A DNA stretch of 64,000 nucleotides from Trichosporon coremiiforme (taxonomy: Eukaryota; Basidiomycota; Tremellomycetes; Trichosporonales; Trichosporonaceae). The notes beneath the pieces are model-generated. The model was given only the letters and a program-made list of their open reading frames with translations, searched no databases and was not told the DNA's origin. Location of the stretch: NCBI GenBank assembly GCA_039545355.1, contig BCJJ01000023.1, positions 63,362 through 127,361 of the forward strand, read 5' to 3'. A program made the translations under genes and the position numbers. Shown piece by piece: positions 46,029 to 60,100 of the stretch; the stretch's first letter is position 1; the number at the start of each line of letters is the position of its first letter.

Positions 46029-46235
46029 ATGTCTGTTGAGCACCGACTCGCTGATCCTGATCCTCTTGCGACCGCCGACTGGAGCCGTCTCACTCCACTA
46101 CCACTCCCAACTGCTCAGTTCACACCCACTCGCCCACATTTTACCACTCAGGCTCTCGCCCCGCAGCTGGCGCCGCGGCGCTCGAAGTACACGAAACACA
46201 ATGCATATCAGGTACAAGTGACGTCCGTCGGGTGA
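46029..46235 (+). CDS. Possible 68-residue protein
   Basis: Small frame starting MSVEHRLADPDPLATADWSR and ending KHNAYQVQVTSVG, preceded by a leader without in-frame stops nearby. There is a potential donor GTACAAGT close to the end, so it may be a first exon. It ends 60 bp from the DUF4203 gene stop (convergent). Low confidence. Confidence 0.2.
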   Translation: MSVEHRLADPDPLATADWSRLTPLPLPTAQFTPTRPHFTTQALAPQLAPRRSKYTKHNAYQVQVTSVG

Positions 46236-46295
46236 TGCGTACAATATTTACGCGCTAATGTAAGAGGTTGGGTCGATGCAATTATAACTACGTTT

Positions 46296-49245
46296 TTAGG
46301 CAATGTCTTTACGTGCCGAGCGGCGGCGGTCTGCACTGGGACGTTCCGTGCCACCAGAGGTCCGCTTGGCCGCCGTCGAGCTCTTGAGCGCTGCAGCAGC
46401 AGACTTGGGCGAGGTAGCCTTGGCTGGTGCGGTTGCGGATGCGGTTGCGCCGGCAACCGCAGGCTGCACACTCCTGCGCCACTCCTCCATCCTGCTCTGC
46501 CGGTCCGACTGGCGCGGCGGCTGGTGATTCGTTAACGTGTCGCCTAAGGAGGGCTCGCGGGCCGTGTCGCCGCGCTGGGCGTGGGCGAGCTTCTGGGCGC
46601 CAGCGGCTTGCGCCGCCGCGGCCCCGGCCTCCTTGCGCCGCTGCAGCTCGCGGTCGATGCGCTGCTGCCGCTCGTACTGCTCCTTGGCCGCTGCGAGCGC
46701 CATCTGCTCCCGGATCGGCGCTGAGGCTTTGTCCTGCATCCGGTTCAGCATCTCGCGGTGCCGCTCGGCGAGCTCCTCGGTCGTCATTGACTTGGTAGGG
46801 CGCGCGCGCTGTTCGCGGGCCTGGCGCTGGGCAGCGAGGGCGGCAGCAGCCGCGGCACGGCGCTCCGCCTCCTGCGTCGAGATTGCGCGCGACAGCTCAG
46901 CACCGTACTGCTGCCCGGGCGTCATCTCCTTCGCGCCCGTGACCAGGGTGCTCATAGTACCGTCGGCGTTGGTGCGGCGGTTCATAGCGCGCGCGACACT
47001 GTCAGATACGGCAGTAACGGTCGGGACCTGGGGCAGCGGCTGGGGCTTGGGGGCGGGAGGCGAGACGATCTGGCGCTGCTGCTTGTACTCGTCAAACTCG
47101 GCCTGGCGGCGCTCCCACTCGGACAGCTCCTTTGGCGAACCAGACAGCGGGCGGATCTCGGCGACCGGCGGCTCGGCAGAGCGGCCTCCGTAGGACAGCC
47201 TCCAGCGGTCGGGGTCAGGCTCGGTCGTGGAAAGGCCTCGGCCGGCGTCAAACGAGTTGCCGCGGAGGCGGTCCATCGAGTCCAGGCGCCCGCGACTGTC
47301 GTGGCTGCTAAGCGACGAATCTTGGCGGACGCGGTCGAGAAGGATACTGCTAGTAACCGAGTTGTGGCGGCTGCGATGGTCGGACAGAGCAGGGGTGTTC
47401 GATCGCTCGCCGAATCCGAGGGAAGAGCGGGGACGGTCGCCGACCGAGCCGACAGAGCCAGGCGTGTTGTTGTTGGACGAACGGAGCTGGTCCATGGAAG
47501 ACCGGATGCTCTGGCGGGCGCGTCGCACCTCAGCCAGCAGCCTCAGCTTCTCGTCGAGGTCATCGCCGGCACCAATCTCCGAGGAGGGACCCTTCTCGCC
47601 CGGCGTCGGGCACGGGTCACCGAGGTCGATCTCCTTCGTTCCTCCTTCTGTTGCGAAGCCCATCTCCTCCATGAGACTAACACGGCGGGTGGTTGTGGGA
47701 ACGGGCTGGTAGCCGGCCGAGTCGGAAAGGTAGTCTTGCTTGGGCTTGAAGCTGGCTTGGTTGGCGTTGAGAATCGGCGTCGTGCTCGGAAGCTGGCCGA
47801 GGGAAGGGCGGCGCGTGTATGAAAACTCGTCTGTGTCCTTCTCGCTGTAGAGCTTGGTCGTCGACGCGCCGTCGCCGTACTGGCCCTCCCACTCGGCGAG
47901 CTCGGCGTCGACGTTCTTGAAGTTTTCGGCGGCGCGGGCGACCTCCTCGGCCTCGATGCGCGCAGCCTCCTCGTCGCGGAGCTGCTTCCTGCGCTTGGAG
48001 AGGATGTCGACGACCTTGAACTGGATCGCACCAGCGATGAGAGCGGCAGCAGCGAGCGCGCCGAGCTCGACCTGCATCGACTGCGTCAGGGGGAACTTTT
48101 GGCCGTTCAAGCTGGGGAACAGGTTACTGTAACCAAGATTGTAGATGTAAAACTCTTTCAGGCCGACGCGGGAGAAGCAGTCAACGCCGAGCATGAAGGC
48201 GGTCGCGCCAACCCAGGCGCTGCTCGCGAGTAACACGTACTCGTGCAGCGGCGGTGCAAGCGTCGCGAGGAGCGTGACGGCCGTGAGACCGCCAATGATG
48301 CCCCACCTCGCACCGACAGACGACACAAGGCCGCCCTTCTTCACAGCCATCAGGAACCAGCCGACGCAGAAGCCTCCCGCTGCGCCTACCCAGTACTTGG
48401 ACGTCGTGTAGAAGAAGATGCCGATGCCGGCGCCAATGAGACACGATATGCCCACGGCCAGGCAGTAGAGCCCGCGCATGGCCGCGGTCGGCGGATCGGG
48501 CGATGGTGGTTGGAGTGAGGGGGAAACACTGTGGCGTCAGCGAGCCGCGGGTCCATGCGCCGCCAGTTCAGACTTACCCGAAGGACAGGATCATGACTAA
48601 ACTGAAAAGCGCAACCGAGTAGCCAGAAATGATAGCGAGGGCAGACCAGCGGTTCTTGCCGCCCAGGGTTGCGACCGGAACGCCCGACAAGATCATGAGT
48701 GCGCCCGCGACGCCATAGGCTGGGTCGAGCTTTGGAGTGAAGGGCAGGTATCCGAGGGTATCATTCCACGGCTGTGTCGCGTTCGCGGTGCCGTTTGTGC
48801 CATTGCCATAGATGCCAGTGCCGTTCAGGGTGCCGTTCATGAGGCCACCGTTGTCGACGGTTGCGTTCTGCGGGCCGACGGTGAGGGTGAAGGCGAAAGT
48901 GGCCGTGGTGCTGCCGCCGGGGAGGACGCTCGTGACTGTGGTGACGACGGCGCCGGGGGGAAGGGTGCTCGTTGCGTTGCCGCTGGGCCGGCTGCTTACT
49001 GAACTGGTTGCACTAGCGCCCCCGTTGTTGTTGTTGTTGTTGTTGCGGCTAGCACTGGCGCTGGCGCTGGCGCTCGGCTGGTTGTTGCCGCTGTTGCCGC
49101 CATTGCCGTTGTTGTTGCCTCCACCATTGCCGCCGTCACCGCTGTTGTTACCGCCGCTGTTGCCGTTCTGACCCTCGCCGCCATTGTCCTGAGCGATCGC
49201 CCCAGACAACGCAAGTAGTCCGAGGACGATGGCCGAGAGCCGCAT
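46296..49245 (-). CDS. DUF4203/TM7S3-type membrane protein with Ser/Thr/Asn-rich ectodomain
   Basis: 966 aa from exons 49245-48578 and 48528-46296; the 49-nt intron joins in phase 2. It has a signal peptide (MRLSAIVLGLLALSGAIA), then an Asn/Gly/Ser-rich region of about 120 residues with many N-glycosylation sequons (NGTLNGTGIYGNGTNGT). Next is a multi-pass membrane core: AYGVAGALMILSGVPVATL, IISGYSVALFSLVMILSFG, LYCLAVGISCLIGAGIGIFF, GARWGIIGGLTAVTLLATL, LASSAWVGATAFMLGVDCF, ELGALAAAALIAGAIQF. This matches the DUF4203 (TMEM198/TM7S3-like) fold. The C-terminal 450 residues are cytosolic, with coiled coil (KRRKQLRDEEAARIEAEEVA), Ser-rich linkers and Gln/Arg-rich helices. The intron lies inside the membrane domain, so the long second exon alone is not the gene. 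Confidence 0.85.
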
Positions 49246-51108
49246 GTCGGCGGGCTAGAGATGGGGAGACGTGAGATGGACGAAGGGAGAGCAAGTGTGG
49301 GAAAACGTGGGAGGGGGATCGGTGCGTGCCCGGTGAGAGCGGGGCGAGGGCAGCGTGACACTCACGTCGGGGCGGGGTCAGTCGGACGCTACGGTGACGC
49401 TCTCGAGAAGCTTTCGTCGGCGGTGCAAGTGCGTGCGTGCGTGCGTGAGTGATGAGTGTGCGTAAAGAATGTGCCTGTCGGTGAGAGGGGGGGGTGTGAG
49501 CCCAGGAGCGAGGGAGTGGGTACAGGGGAGTGTGTGCGGGCGTCGGGGGTACCGAGCGGGGGGGGTGAGCGCTGGGCGAATGTGGTGAATGCAGAGGCGT
49601 GGTCGTAGAGTAGAAGAAGTGGAGAGAAAGATGGGATGAGAGAATGTCGGAATGAGGAAGGCAACAGGCAGTAGGTGTCTGCTGGATGGGGACTAGTGCG
49701 AGAGGTTAGCGTCGAGGATGGAGGCAAGGACGAGAGGAGACTAGCAATCAGGGCCGGGTGTGTAGCAAGCATCCACTGCGGACTGTGCAGATGTGAGCCC
49801 TGCGTTCATGCGTTTATGCGTTCCTCAGCCTGCGCTCTGTAGCTGTGCAGCTGCTGCAGCTGCACCCCTTCCTCTTGCCCTTCTTCTACGCCCTTCATGT
49901 CCTTGTCCTTGTCCTTGCCCTTCGTTGCGTGACTTGTCCCTGTGTGTTCTGCAGATGTGTACCGAGAGGGGTGAGGGAGTGAGGGAGTGTGAGGCTGTAC
50001 GCTAGTCCGCTCTCACGGTGGTCAAATCGAGGCACGGCCGCAACGTACCTGGGACCTTCCGCCCCGCGCGCCTGTCTCTACCCTGCACGTGGGACCGTGG
50101 GGACTCCGCGATTTGGCTGCTTTGCCTGCCATCTCTGCTGTCCTGGCGTTCGTCCAATTGGCCTCTGGTACCTCTGGTCAACAGCATTCAGTCCAAGCAC
50201 CGGAGTCAGGAAGGCAGTAGTGACAACACTGGCTCAGGCTGGCTCAGGTGTGCAGGTGTGGACCCCACCATGGCCCATTCTTCCTGCAAGCCTGCCATTC
50301 ATTCGAGCAGTCAGACAACCCGATCAGCATTTCATTGCAGACGTCCCGGTAAGCAGTGACACAGAACACCGGCATGCGGCATGCGGCATGGGTGCAGCGT
50401 GTGTGGGAAGCCGGCGAGCAGTTCGGATCCCCGCCGTGGGTGTCCCCCCCAGGTCCTTACGGTTCTCATGTCCTGACGGGAATACGCCGCTTGGGGGGGG
50501 GGGGGGGCTGCATTCTTGTCTCTGGTTCGCTCGCGGTGAAGCAGCGGGGTGCGGCGTTACAGCCAGTGCGCCAGCCAGCCAGCCAGCGCCAACCAGCCAG
50601 CCAGCGCCAACCAGCCAGCCCAGCCAGCCCAGCCCAGCCAGCGGTGTGTCACAGTCACGATCACAACTCTTGTGACTGAATGCACACATGAGGGATCAAG
50701 GGAGAGTCCACGGAGAGTGCGTCGCTTGTCACTGGATCAGAGACTGATGGCATGTCGAGACATTACGAGGACGCTGAGACAACTGAATGCCCGCTAGCCT
50801 TCGGATCTCGGAATGCAGTCTCACTGGTTTCATGGGACGACTGCCGACGACTGGGAATCCGATTGGCCCTCTATACATGGTGCACAAGGCGCAATCGGCT
50901 CCGTCACGCCGAGAACAGTGCGCAACGCCGCACGCAGCATCGGTGCAAGTGAAGGAGCGAGCAAAGTAACAGGCACTGACATAGGTACGCGGCGGCAGAC
51001 TGAGAAATCACACACGTCTGGCACGATTGCATGTGCAGCATGCCTGAGAAGAAGGTACGCGCTCTTCCTGGGCTCTGACTCTCAACCTGTGGGCGGCCGC
51101 CTTCCGGA
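49246..51108. other. No gene recognised; low-complexity and homopolymer tracts
   Basis: 49246-49780 is a G-rich upstream region of the DUF4203 gene with GTGCGTGCGTGCGTGAG-like runs. There is a run of 15 G at 50493-50507. Frames between 49.8 and 51.1 kb are short overlapping shadows without domains. No RNA gene was found. Confidence 0.4.
50566..50642 (+). repeat. CAGC-type minisatellite
   Basis: Imperfect repeats of CCAGCCAG interspersed with CGCCAAC: the 15-nt unit CCAGCCAGCGCCAAC recurs, followed by CCAGCCCAGC units. It is simple-sequence expansion in a gene-poor stretch. Confidence 0.7.
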
Positions 51109-51168
51109 TTAGGCTGAGGCTTACGCTTAGGATTAGGCCGAGGCTTACGCTTGGGCTTAGGCTTAGGT
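51109..51168 (+). repeat. Degenerate TTAGGC tandem (interstitial telomere-like) repeat
   Basis: Ten hexamers in phase: TTAGGC, TGAGGC, TTACGC, TTAGGA, TTAGGC, CGAGGC, TTACGC, TTGGGC, TTAGGC, TTAGGT. The first eight form two copies of a 24-nt higher-order unit. The hexamer differs by one base from the common fungal telomere unit TTAGGG. Confidence 0.7.
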
Positions 51169-51367
51169 ACGGGTTCTGCTCCGGCACAACCGGGTGGCCG
51201 AGATGTCTGTCGTTCCCAGGCCCGTCCGTCTTCAACCTTCCTTCAACCTTCCTTCCTTCTCACCACCTCCTTCACGTGACTGACCTTCCTCCATGTTCTC
51301 TTTCTCACGGTCTGCATCTGCATCTGCATCCAACACTTCTGAATCACATAGTATTATATACAACTAT

Positions 51368-51950
51368 TTACTGGTTGATCCACGGCAGCTTCTGGTCCGT
51401 GATGCGTGCGATCCCGGCCACATTCTGCTGTCCCGTGATGAGCATGTGCATCTGGTTCTTGTCCGGGAGAGCACCGATCGACTCGGCGAACTCGCCCTTG
51501 GCCGTGCTGTTAGGCGAGACGCGCCACTCTACCGCCCCGGCCTTGTGCTTCTCGGCGATCTGGCAGCACGCCGAGAACAGGGACCGGTTCAGCTGCGCGC
51601 GGTCGCCCATCTTGCCGCCCTTGAGCGCGTTCGACGAGTAGAGGTCCAGAATGTCGAGCGCGGGGAGGCCATGCTCGGGAAGGAAGAACCAAGAGTACAG
51701 CGCGAAACCGGCCGGTTGGCCCTCCGACGTGTACCCGATGATCGCGTTCACGAAACCACCGGCCATCGCGTCACGGTAGTGCTGCTGCGTCGCCACGACG
51801 GCCGTCGGGTGCCCGTCCTCAGTCGCAGAGTCGACCATCATGGTCAGGAGTATGCCCTGGTCGTCAGCGATGATACCACTACTACTCGGAGAGTTGACTA
51901 CTCACCACATCGTCGGGCGTGGCAGGCTTGATGGTGAAGGCGTGAGTCAT
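51368..51950 (-). CDS. GNAT-family N-acetyltransferase
   Basis: 177 aa from exons 51950-51906 and 51856-51368 across a 49-nt intron (GTGAGT donor, CTGAC branch, phase 0). It starts MTHAFTIKPATPDDVGILLT, the classic beta1-alpha1 of GNAT proteins. FVNAIIGYTSEGQPAGFALY is the beta2-beta4 region and FFLPEHGLPALDILDLYSSN the acetyl-CoA-side strand. In GNATs the pyrophosphate loop follows; here SNALKGGKMGDRAQLNRSLF takes its place, with only part of the usual R/Q-x-x-G-x-G/A. AVEWRVSPNSTAKGEFAESI continues the fold. The size and order fit the spermidine/spermine-acetyltransferase-like branch, but the substrate is unknown. Confidence 0.8.
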
Positions 51951-53303
51951 TGTTTATTCTCGGTGTCTCGGTGAATAATGCAACAGGGCGCGGGGCTGAC
52001 CGAGACTTGCAGCTCTGTTATATACTGGCGATCCCCAGGTCCCAGCTTTGTTTACATGGTGACGTCGACAGAGCCTTGCAGTTCTCGAGTGGTAGAAGGT
52101 GAGAGAGCCAGCCCTCCGTCGTGCTCCCTCGCAACGGCTTCCAGACAAGGTAATGTGAACACCGAACCCCATCGCATTATCTAGAAGGAAACCTCGGTGA
52201 GGTGGGAACTTTGATGTGACATCACCGAAGAGTCGAGGGGGTGATATGACGTTGCGCAACTTGGTCGTTCCTCTCGGGCAGTGAGGCTCGATCCGCGACA
52301 GAGCCGAGCTTTGTCCGACACAATGCACTGTCGGAGGAGGCTTGGGCGCAGCGCCCGCCAGAGATTGAGCGAGGTCGAGATACTGCCGAGATCGAGATAC
52401 TCCGTTGAACGTTCTTGCGTTCTCGGGTACAGGTGGCTGCCGGACGGCGAAGGTGGTGGTCGGTGCCTGGCTCCGTGCTTCTGGACAGGTTGATCCCCGG
52501 TTGATCCGGAAGACTCGACGGTCCGTGGAGGCTGGCCAGTCTCGGCGGTCTGGCATGCCTGGTAGAGGCACTCCGCACAGAGTGAATGCCTCTGGCTGCG
52601 GCCAACCGGGCCGGGTTCACTCATGGAGGTTGAGGCACTGTCAGAGGGTGTGAGGCATGCCACCGGCTCCTACTCGATGAGAACGGAAGCATGCCAATCT
52701 GCCGTCACCTACCGTCAACCTCGCCGGCCCGGGCGTGCAGGCTTCAAAGCTTCGCAAGCTGATACGGCTCCTGGACAGGAATCCCAGCAGCAGACCCTTC
52801 TTTTGGAGGGTGAGGCGGGCATCGCTGTTGAGTGCAGGATGCGGATGGAGAAGTGAGTATGCTGAAGCAAGGGCAGGGGAGCAGCCGAGTTCGCTGTCGC
52901 CCGCGAGCAGTTTTGCAGGCCGATCATCGTTTCCTGCAGTGATCAGCGCAATGTGTGTGCTGCAGGCTCTGCATGCTGCTAATGCAAAGCTCAGATTATA
53001 CAGCAGCTCTGACATAGGGCCATTTTGCCCTTGCAGATCGACGTGAGAGTGAACGGAACGGGAGCGTATGGGAGGGTAACTGCTGCTAGTCGGTACGGTA
53101 CGATACAACATGGATGCATGGTTCAGAATGTGAAGGGTCGGCGCCTCAGAGTCTTCCGAACGGCGGGGGTCTGCGAGCCGCTGAGCGTCGCTCCAGGACT
53201 GGGCGCTGGCGTGGTCACTCGAGTTGGACCGCTGCAGTGACTTCTGTTATGCGCCTTCTTCTTCCTGTTGCGTTAGGTCATCCTCTGAGGATGGCAGCGA
53301 GGC
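51951..53303. other. No gene recognised
   Basis: Only overlapping short frames, with no domain and no splice-consistent chain. 51951-52100 is likely the GNAT promoter; a TATATA near 52020 lies about 70 bp upstream of its ATG. Confidence 0.35.
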
Positions 53304-53984
53304 TCACTTGGCAATGGCGCCTCGGGGCCGCTCCCGCCCTTGGTGTGTGCGCCGGTAGTGATAGCAGGCGGAGCACCTGTCCTTCACCCAGTCCGGGCTG
53401 CGCTTGCTGCGATAAGCATGGTTGCCACAGATACGCGGAACGAGCCGCGGTGGGTCCTCTGCCTGGCATCGCTCGCGGCACGGAACACAGAGCACCTCGC
53501 CGTGGGGTCCTCGACTCCAATGACCGAGATTGCTAGGAGCGGAGCGTTGGTCGCAGTTCTCGCATCACGCGTCCTTGAGCTCCTCGCGGTCAGGGGGAAG
53601 GTCTCGACGACATACGGGCTGATCAGGTCGTCGGAACTACCCGGTGCGCCTCCAAAAGTCTCCACATGGCGAGCACTGGGCTGAGACCCCGGGCTCCAGG
53701 GTGTGCCAATGCGAGGAGGTCTCTCGACCGCAGATGAGGCAGGAACACCTGTTCCCTTCGTCGTCAAGCCAGGGTACCTCGGCACGAGTCTGCAGGAGGG
53801 GGAAGATCGAAGTTGCCGGTATACAGTAGTGGATGGAAACCGCGGGTTCGGGCTTCCTCGCGAAAGGTCGTGCCGTGATCGAACAAATGGTGGTCACTCT
53901 GCGCCGTAACCAGTCGAAACCAACGATCGTGACATCCCAGACGACAAGGGGCGTCTGGTGCCAACGACGGTGGACGTTCGCCAT
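53304..53984 (-). pseudogene. GATA-like multi-zinc-finger gene interrupted by two in-frame stops
   Basis: One minus-strand frame carries successive Cys-rich modules. Finger 1 is CLICGRETSSHW to AQCSPCGDFWRRTG, finger 2 CENCDQRSAPSNLGHW to VLCVPCRERC, and a third PRICGNHAYRSKRSPDW to DRCSACYHYRRTH. Fingers 1 and 2 have the C-x2-C, about 18 residues, C-x2-C spacing and the central Trp of GATA fingers; the third has His in place of one Cys. Between fingers 1 and 2 the frame is broken by TAG (53639-53637) and TGA (53567-53565), 24 codons apart. The 23 residues between them (RRPDQPVCRRDLPPDREEL) still look coding. No intron removing both stops keeps frame. The 5' end is unresolved; the first ATG in frame is at 53984. 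Confidence 0.5.
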
Positions 53985-54963
53985 GTTCACGCGGATCAGT
54001 GTGCTTCTCTGCCTCGGATCCGCCGCTTCGGCCCAGCTGGATACCTAGGCCCTCGATCCCTCGAGGCACCTGCAAACGCAGCCAGCATGCAGCAGGGAGC
54101 AGCTCATAGACGTGTCAAGCCGGAGTCTACAGAAACATTTTCGAGGGTGGAGCATAACAGTGGACCGAGTGGAGTGGCTGAACATGTGCACACGTCAGGC
54201 GCTCCGAGCCCTCATCTGTCGCCCACATCGCGACTGCACTGTACGTCAGCCATGGACGTCAGCCACGGATGTCAGCCGATTCGTAAATGCAAAGACATCC
54301 ACAACTACGTCGAACGAGTCATCGCATCACTGGATCGTCAGAATGTAAGCGTGGGTCGCTGAAAGCACCGAAAGGCGCATGTCATGCAAAGTACAGGCGT
54401 AAGGAGTGGGCGGTGCGTGCGTGTGAGGGTGCATAACGAGGGACAAGGCAACCGTGCGGTCCGACAATGGGCTGTTCTGTGTCGAGCGATGGCAGTAGAA
54501 GAGATCAATGTAGATGCGACGGAGTGTTGAAGAAGATGGTAGTGTTGGCGGTGTAACGACCAGTGGGTGATGAATGAGAGTGACGGTGCGGCTGGTGGAC
54601 GGACGCAAGTCCAGTCCTCCATACGTCCTTCAGCCCTTGGCTAAGCCATTGGATCAGGGCACTGGACAACCGATTACCTGGCTCATGTACTGGCTCATGT
54701 AGGCATTATGTTAAACGATTAGCTGAATCATTTAGTCATCGAAAGCTCTCTCAGCTTTCACGGATTAGGCGAAATTCAGGATACAGATGAGGGCCGAGGG
54801 GACCGCTCGAAAACAGACGCTCGGTTTCACCAAGACACCGCACGTGACCTGACCCGTCATCTTAATCTTGTCGTCTACATCTTCGTATTCAGCTTCGAGA
54901 AAGCGTTCATGATGCGTCCACAGCCTATATCTACAATGTTACATGCGTAAAACGTCCATTTTC
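53985..54963. other. No gene recognised
   Basis: Intergenic space between the zinc-finger frame and the GFA1 3' end. The frames are short. A CTGGCTCATGTA motif is directly repeated near 54680-54700. Nothing else is supported. Confidence 0.4.
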
Positions 54964-57140
<2,177 letters not shown>

Positions 57141-60100
57141 CCTGATTCAAGTTCTGCAGGGTTGAAACAAAGGGAAAAACAACGGCGGCCAAGGTTTGCG
57201 ATTTGCGACGTGTAACGTGGAGGGGTTGAGAGGAAGATGACACCAAGCACGGAGGAAAGAGGGGCCAGGGGAATCGAGTTGGAATCGAGTATAAGAGATA
57301 AAGAGGAATGGTGGCGAGGCAGGGACAGGAAATGCGATGCACAGAGGGAATAGCAGTGTCAGCGGCGATTCTTTGGGACGGAGAGATAGGCAGAGGAAGG
57401 ACAGCGAAGTGGCCGCCGACTCGCGGGACGATCGCGCTGCGCAGTGTGCGTACGATCAGACACAGCATAGGCACACCCAAGAGCGGGATAGTGCTGGAAG
57501 GCATGGCTGACAGCCCGCACAGCGACACGGCGAGCGACACGACCGGCTGTCGGAAGGTCTGGCCATTCTGATGGGGCTGTGAGAACCAAAGACGTGTCTG
57601 ACCAGTCCCCGCTTGGCTCTCACCACCTCGGTGGAAGAGGTTGGAATGGTTGTGCCGTGGTTGTGGGTAATGCTCACCTTTGACTGTCAAAGTCGTTTGA
57701 GTGGACGATGGCAATGTGTGAATGGAATGGGAGAGAGAAGAAGAGAAGAGGTTGTTGGAGGTTGTTGAGCGTCAATCAAAATAAGGGAGTCGAGACCCAA
57801 TAGAGCAAGGGTTGGTCAGAGGTGCGCAACAGAGCGACAGAGCGACAGGCGAGGCGACGGCCAGGTTGCGATTGCAGTGCAGCAGCTCACACTTGGCCAA
57901 GGTCCAGGGTGTGATTGGGATTGGCAGGGGTGCGAGGGCACTGAGGGCAGTGAAAGTGAGGGAAGGGTGTCGGGAGGTACCCTGGAGCCTAATCGGACGT
58001 GTCAGAATTTGGACTGGACTTGCTACGGGGGCGTTTGGCTGTCTGGCTGGGCGTAGCTGGGAATAGGGCTGGGCGGACCTGGCGGGGCGCTCGCTGGCTC
58101 TGGCTCTGGGCGGCGATAACGCCCTCCACCCGCTCACCGTAGCGTCCGTAGCCTCCACCCCACCATACCACGCACACAGCCAAACTGAAAGTAAACAAAT
58201 CCCAGTTCCAACTCACCACTTAGACCCGGGGCGTTGTGGTGTCCTTCCGAATGAGCGTGCGACGAGCAGAGTAACGGACGAAACACGACGTGTGTACGAG
58301 TGTATGCGGGTGGGTGGGTGCTTGTGCTTGTGTGCGGTGTGCAGTAGAGAGTGCGTTGCGAGATGCGTGGGCAGTGCATGCATGGCTTATATTGTTGTTG
58401 TTGTTGACACCCTCCAGCTCCAGCTCACCGGCCGGAGAGCGGAGCCGTCCAGGCCAAGCCCAGCAAGCCCAGCAAGCCTCAGTTGATTGCCACGATGGCT
58501 GGCAACTGAAAGGCTCAAATACGACTGACGATTGGCGTATTCCCATCCAACCCTTGACTATCCTGTATCCGGCTCAACTCCACAATTTCGGTCGATTCGG
58601 TGTTCCTCTCTGCCGCTGTGCGCTGCGCTCATGCATGCATCGTTATCGCTGCCTTGACCCGCTGACTCATGAACTGCATGCCTCATGCCGAGCAACCCAC
58701 CATGACCGCGGCGGTTATGATACATATATTTGCCAGAGCGCCAGAGACAGCCCTGCGCACCTAGATCATCGGGCTGCCCGTTGTTGGCCGTCGCCATTGT
58801 GCGACCATTCTGTGACGGGCATGAACGGGCTCGCGGGCTTGCGATGAAACTCTCTCGTACTCTCGATTGGAACAAGCAAGCGCCGCCCGGTGTGTGGGAC
58901 TGTCCGACTTGTTCGGGCTCGGGAGATTGTTCCCTTGTCCCCCTCATGTTGCGACGAGATACAGGCATGCTCCGCTTGCACATCATCCCAGCAGACTGGG
59001 ACATGAATCACAGAGGTCATGTTACAGTGGGCTCGGGGCAATGGGTGTCGACTCCACGGGACAAACAAATGAGACTTTGTTTTCGCCCTGATGTGTGGTG
59101 ATTCAGGTGACAGCGATACGGTGGGACCAAGCAGCTGGGCGGAGGGGTACCTCGCGAGCATGAGAAAGACCCAGGCATGCGCCAGGCAGGCGAGCATCGC
59201 TTTTGGACCTGGTGTCAGGTGTCAGTGCTAATTGGCAATGGGGTCGTGTTATGTGGGAATTAGCCATGTCTTGTTACTTGCTTAATGGCATCCGGCAGCG
59301 AGCCGGCAGCGAGCCGCCAGCGAGCCGCCAGCGAGCCGCCAGCGAGCCGCTCGGGAGCGAAAAGTGGGCATGCCCTGGGCGGCGATTCCCTGAAGACCAG
59401 GGCGGCGTGCCGGCGCGTCGACGCGTAGCAGTAGAGCTTGCAGAGCGTGGCAGTGTGAGAGATACGGTTCCACGCACCCTGACCGCGCCCCTCCTGCGTT
59501 CTCTCTCGCTCAGCACCACCGGACCTGACTGATCCCTACCCGACGCGGAAGTATATTCATCAACTGCCCAGCAACCAGCGCAACCAGCGGTTGGGAGATG
59601 CAATCAGTGCAGGCAGAAGATGCTCGCCCTTAAGTGGTTCTGCTTAGCTGTGTTAATTATGATGCAGGTGGCGCCCTCCGCTCCTCCTCTCTCCAGAACC
59701 TACCGTCAATCGACCACCGAAATTCACGACCGCAGCGTATCATGCACCCTCTGCTGTCTGCTGCATCCTTTGTTTCCCTGGTAGCTCGATCCTCAACCGC
59801 TTCACTACCTGACTTGTCTGGCAGCTCATGACTCCCGTCTATAGGCAAACGCGCTTGCACCAGCGTGCCCCAACCATCCCTACGGGCCCTACCAGCGATC
59901 GCATCGATCCTTCACCATGTCGGTGCGGCGCGCTCGGTCCTTCCTTCTGGGCTCTCCGCCCGCCGCCCGCCGCCCGCCCGCGCCCAGGCTCAGCAGGCTC
60001 AAGGTTGCGGTCTTGGCTGTCAGGTGCACCTAAGGTCGGGCACGTCTGATCGCTGGAAAGCTCGTAAGCTCGCAAGGCTGTGCAATGGAACCAACCATCA

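Noticed and set aside
50493..50507. Run of 15 G as a possible structural or regulatory element
   Set aside because: A single homopolymer in a gene-poor, low-complexity stretch; its length is also a likely sequencing artefact.
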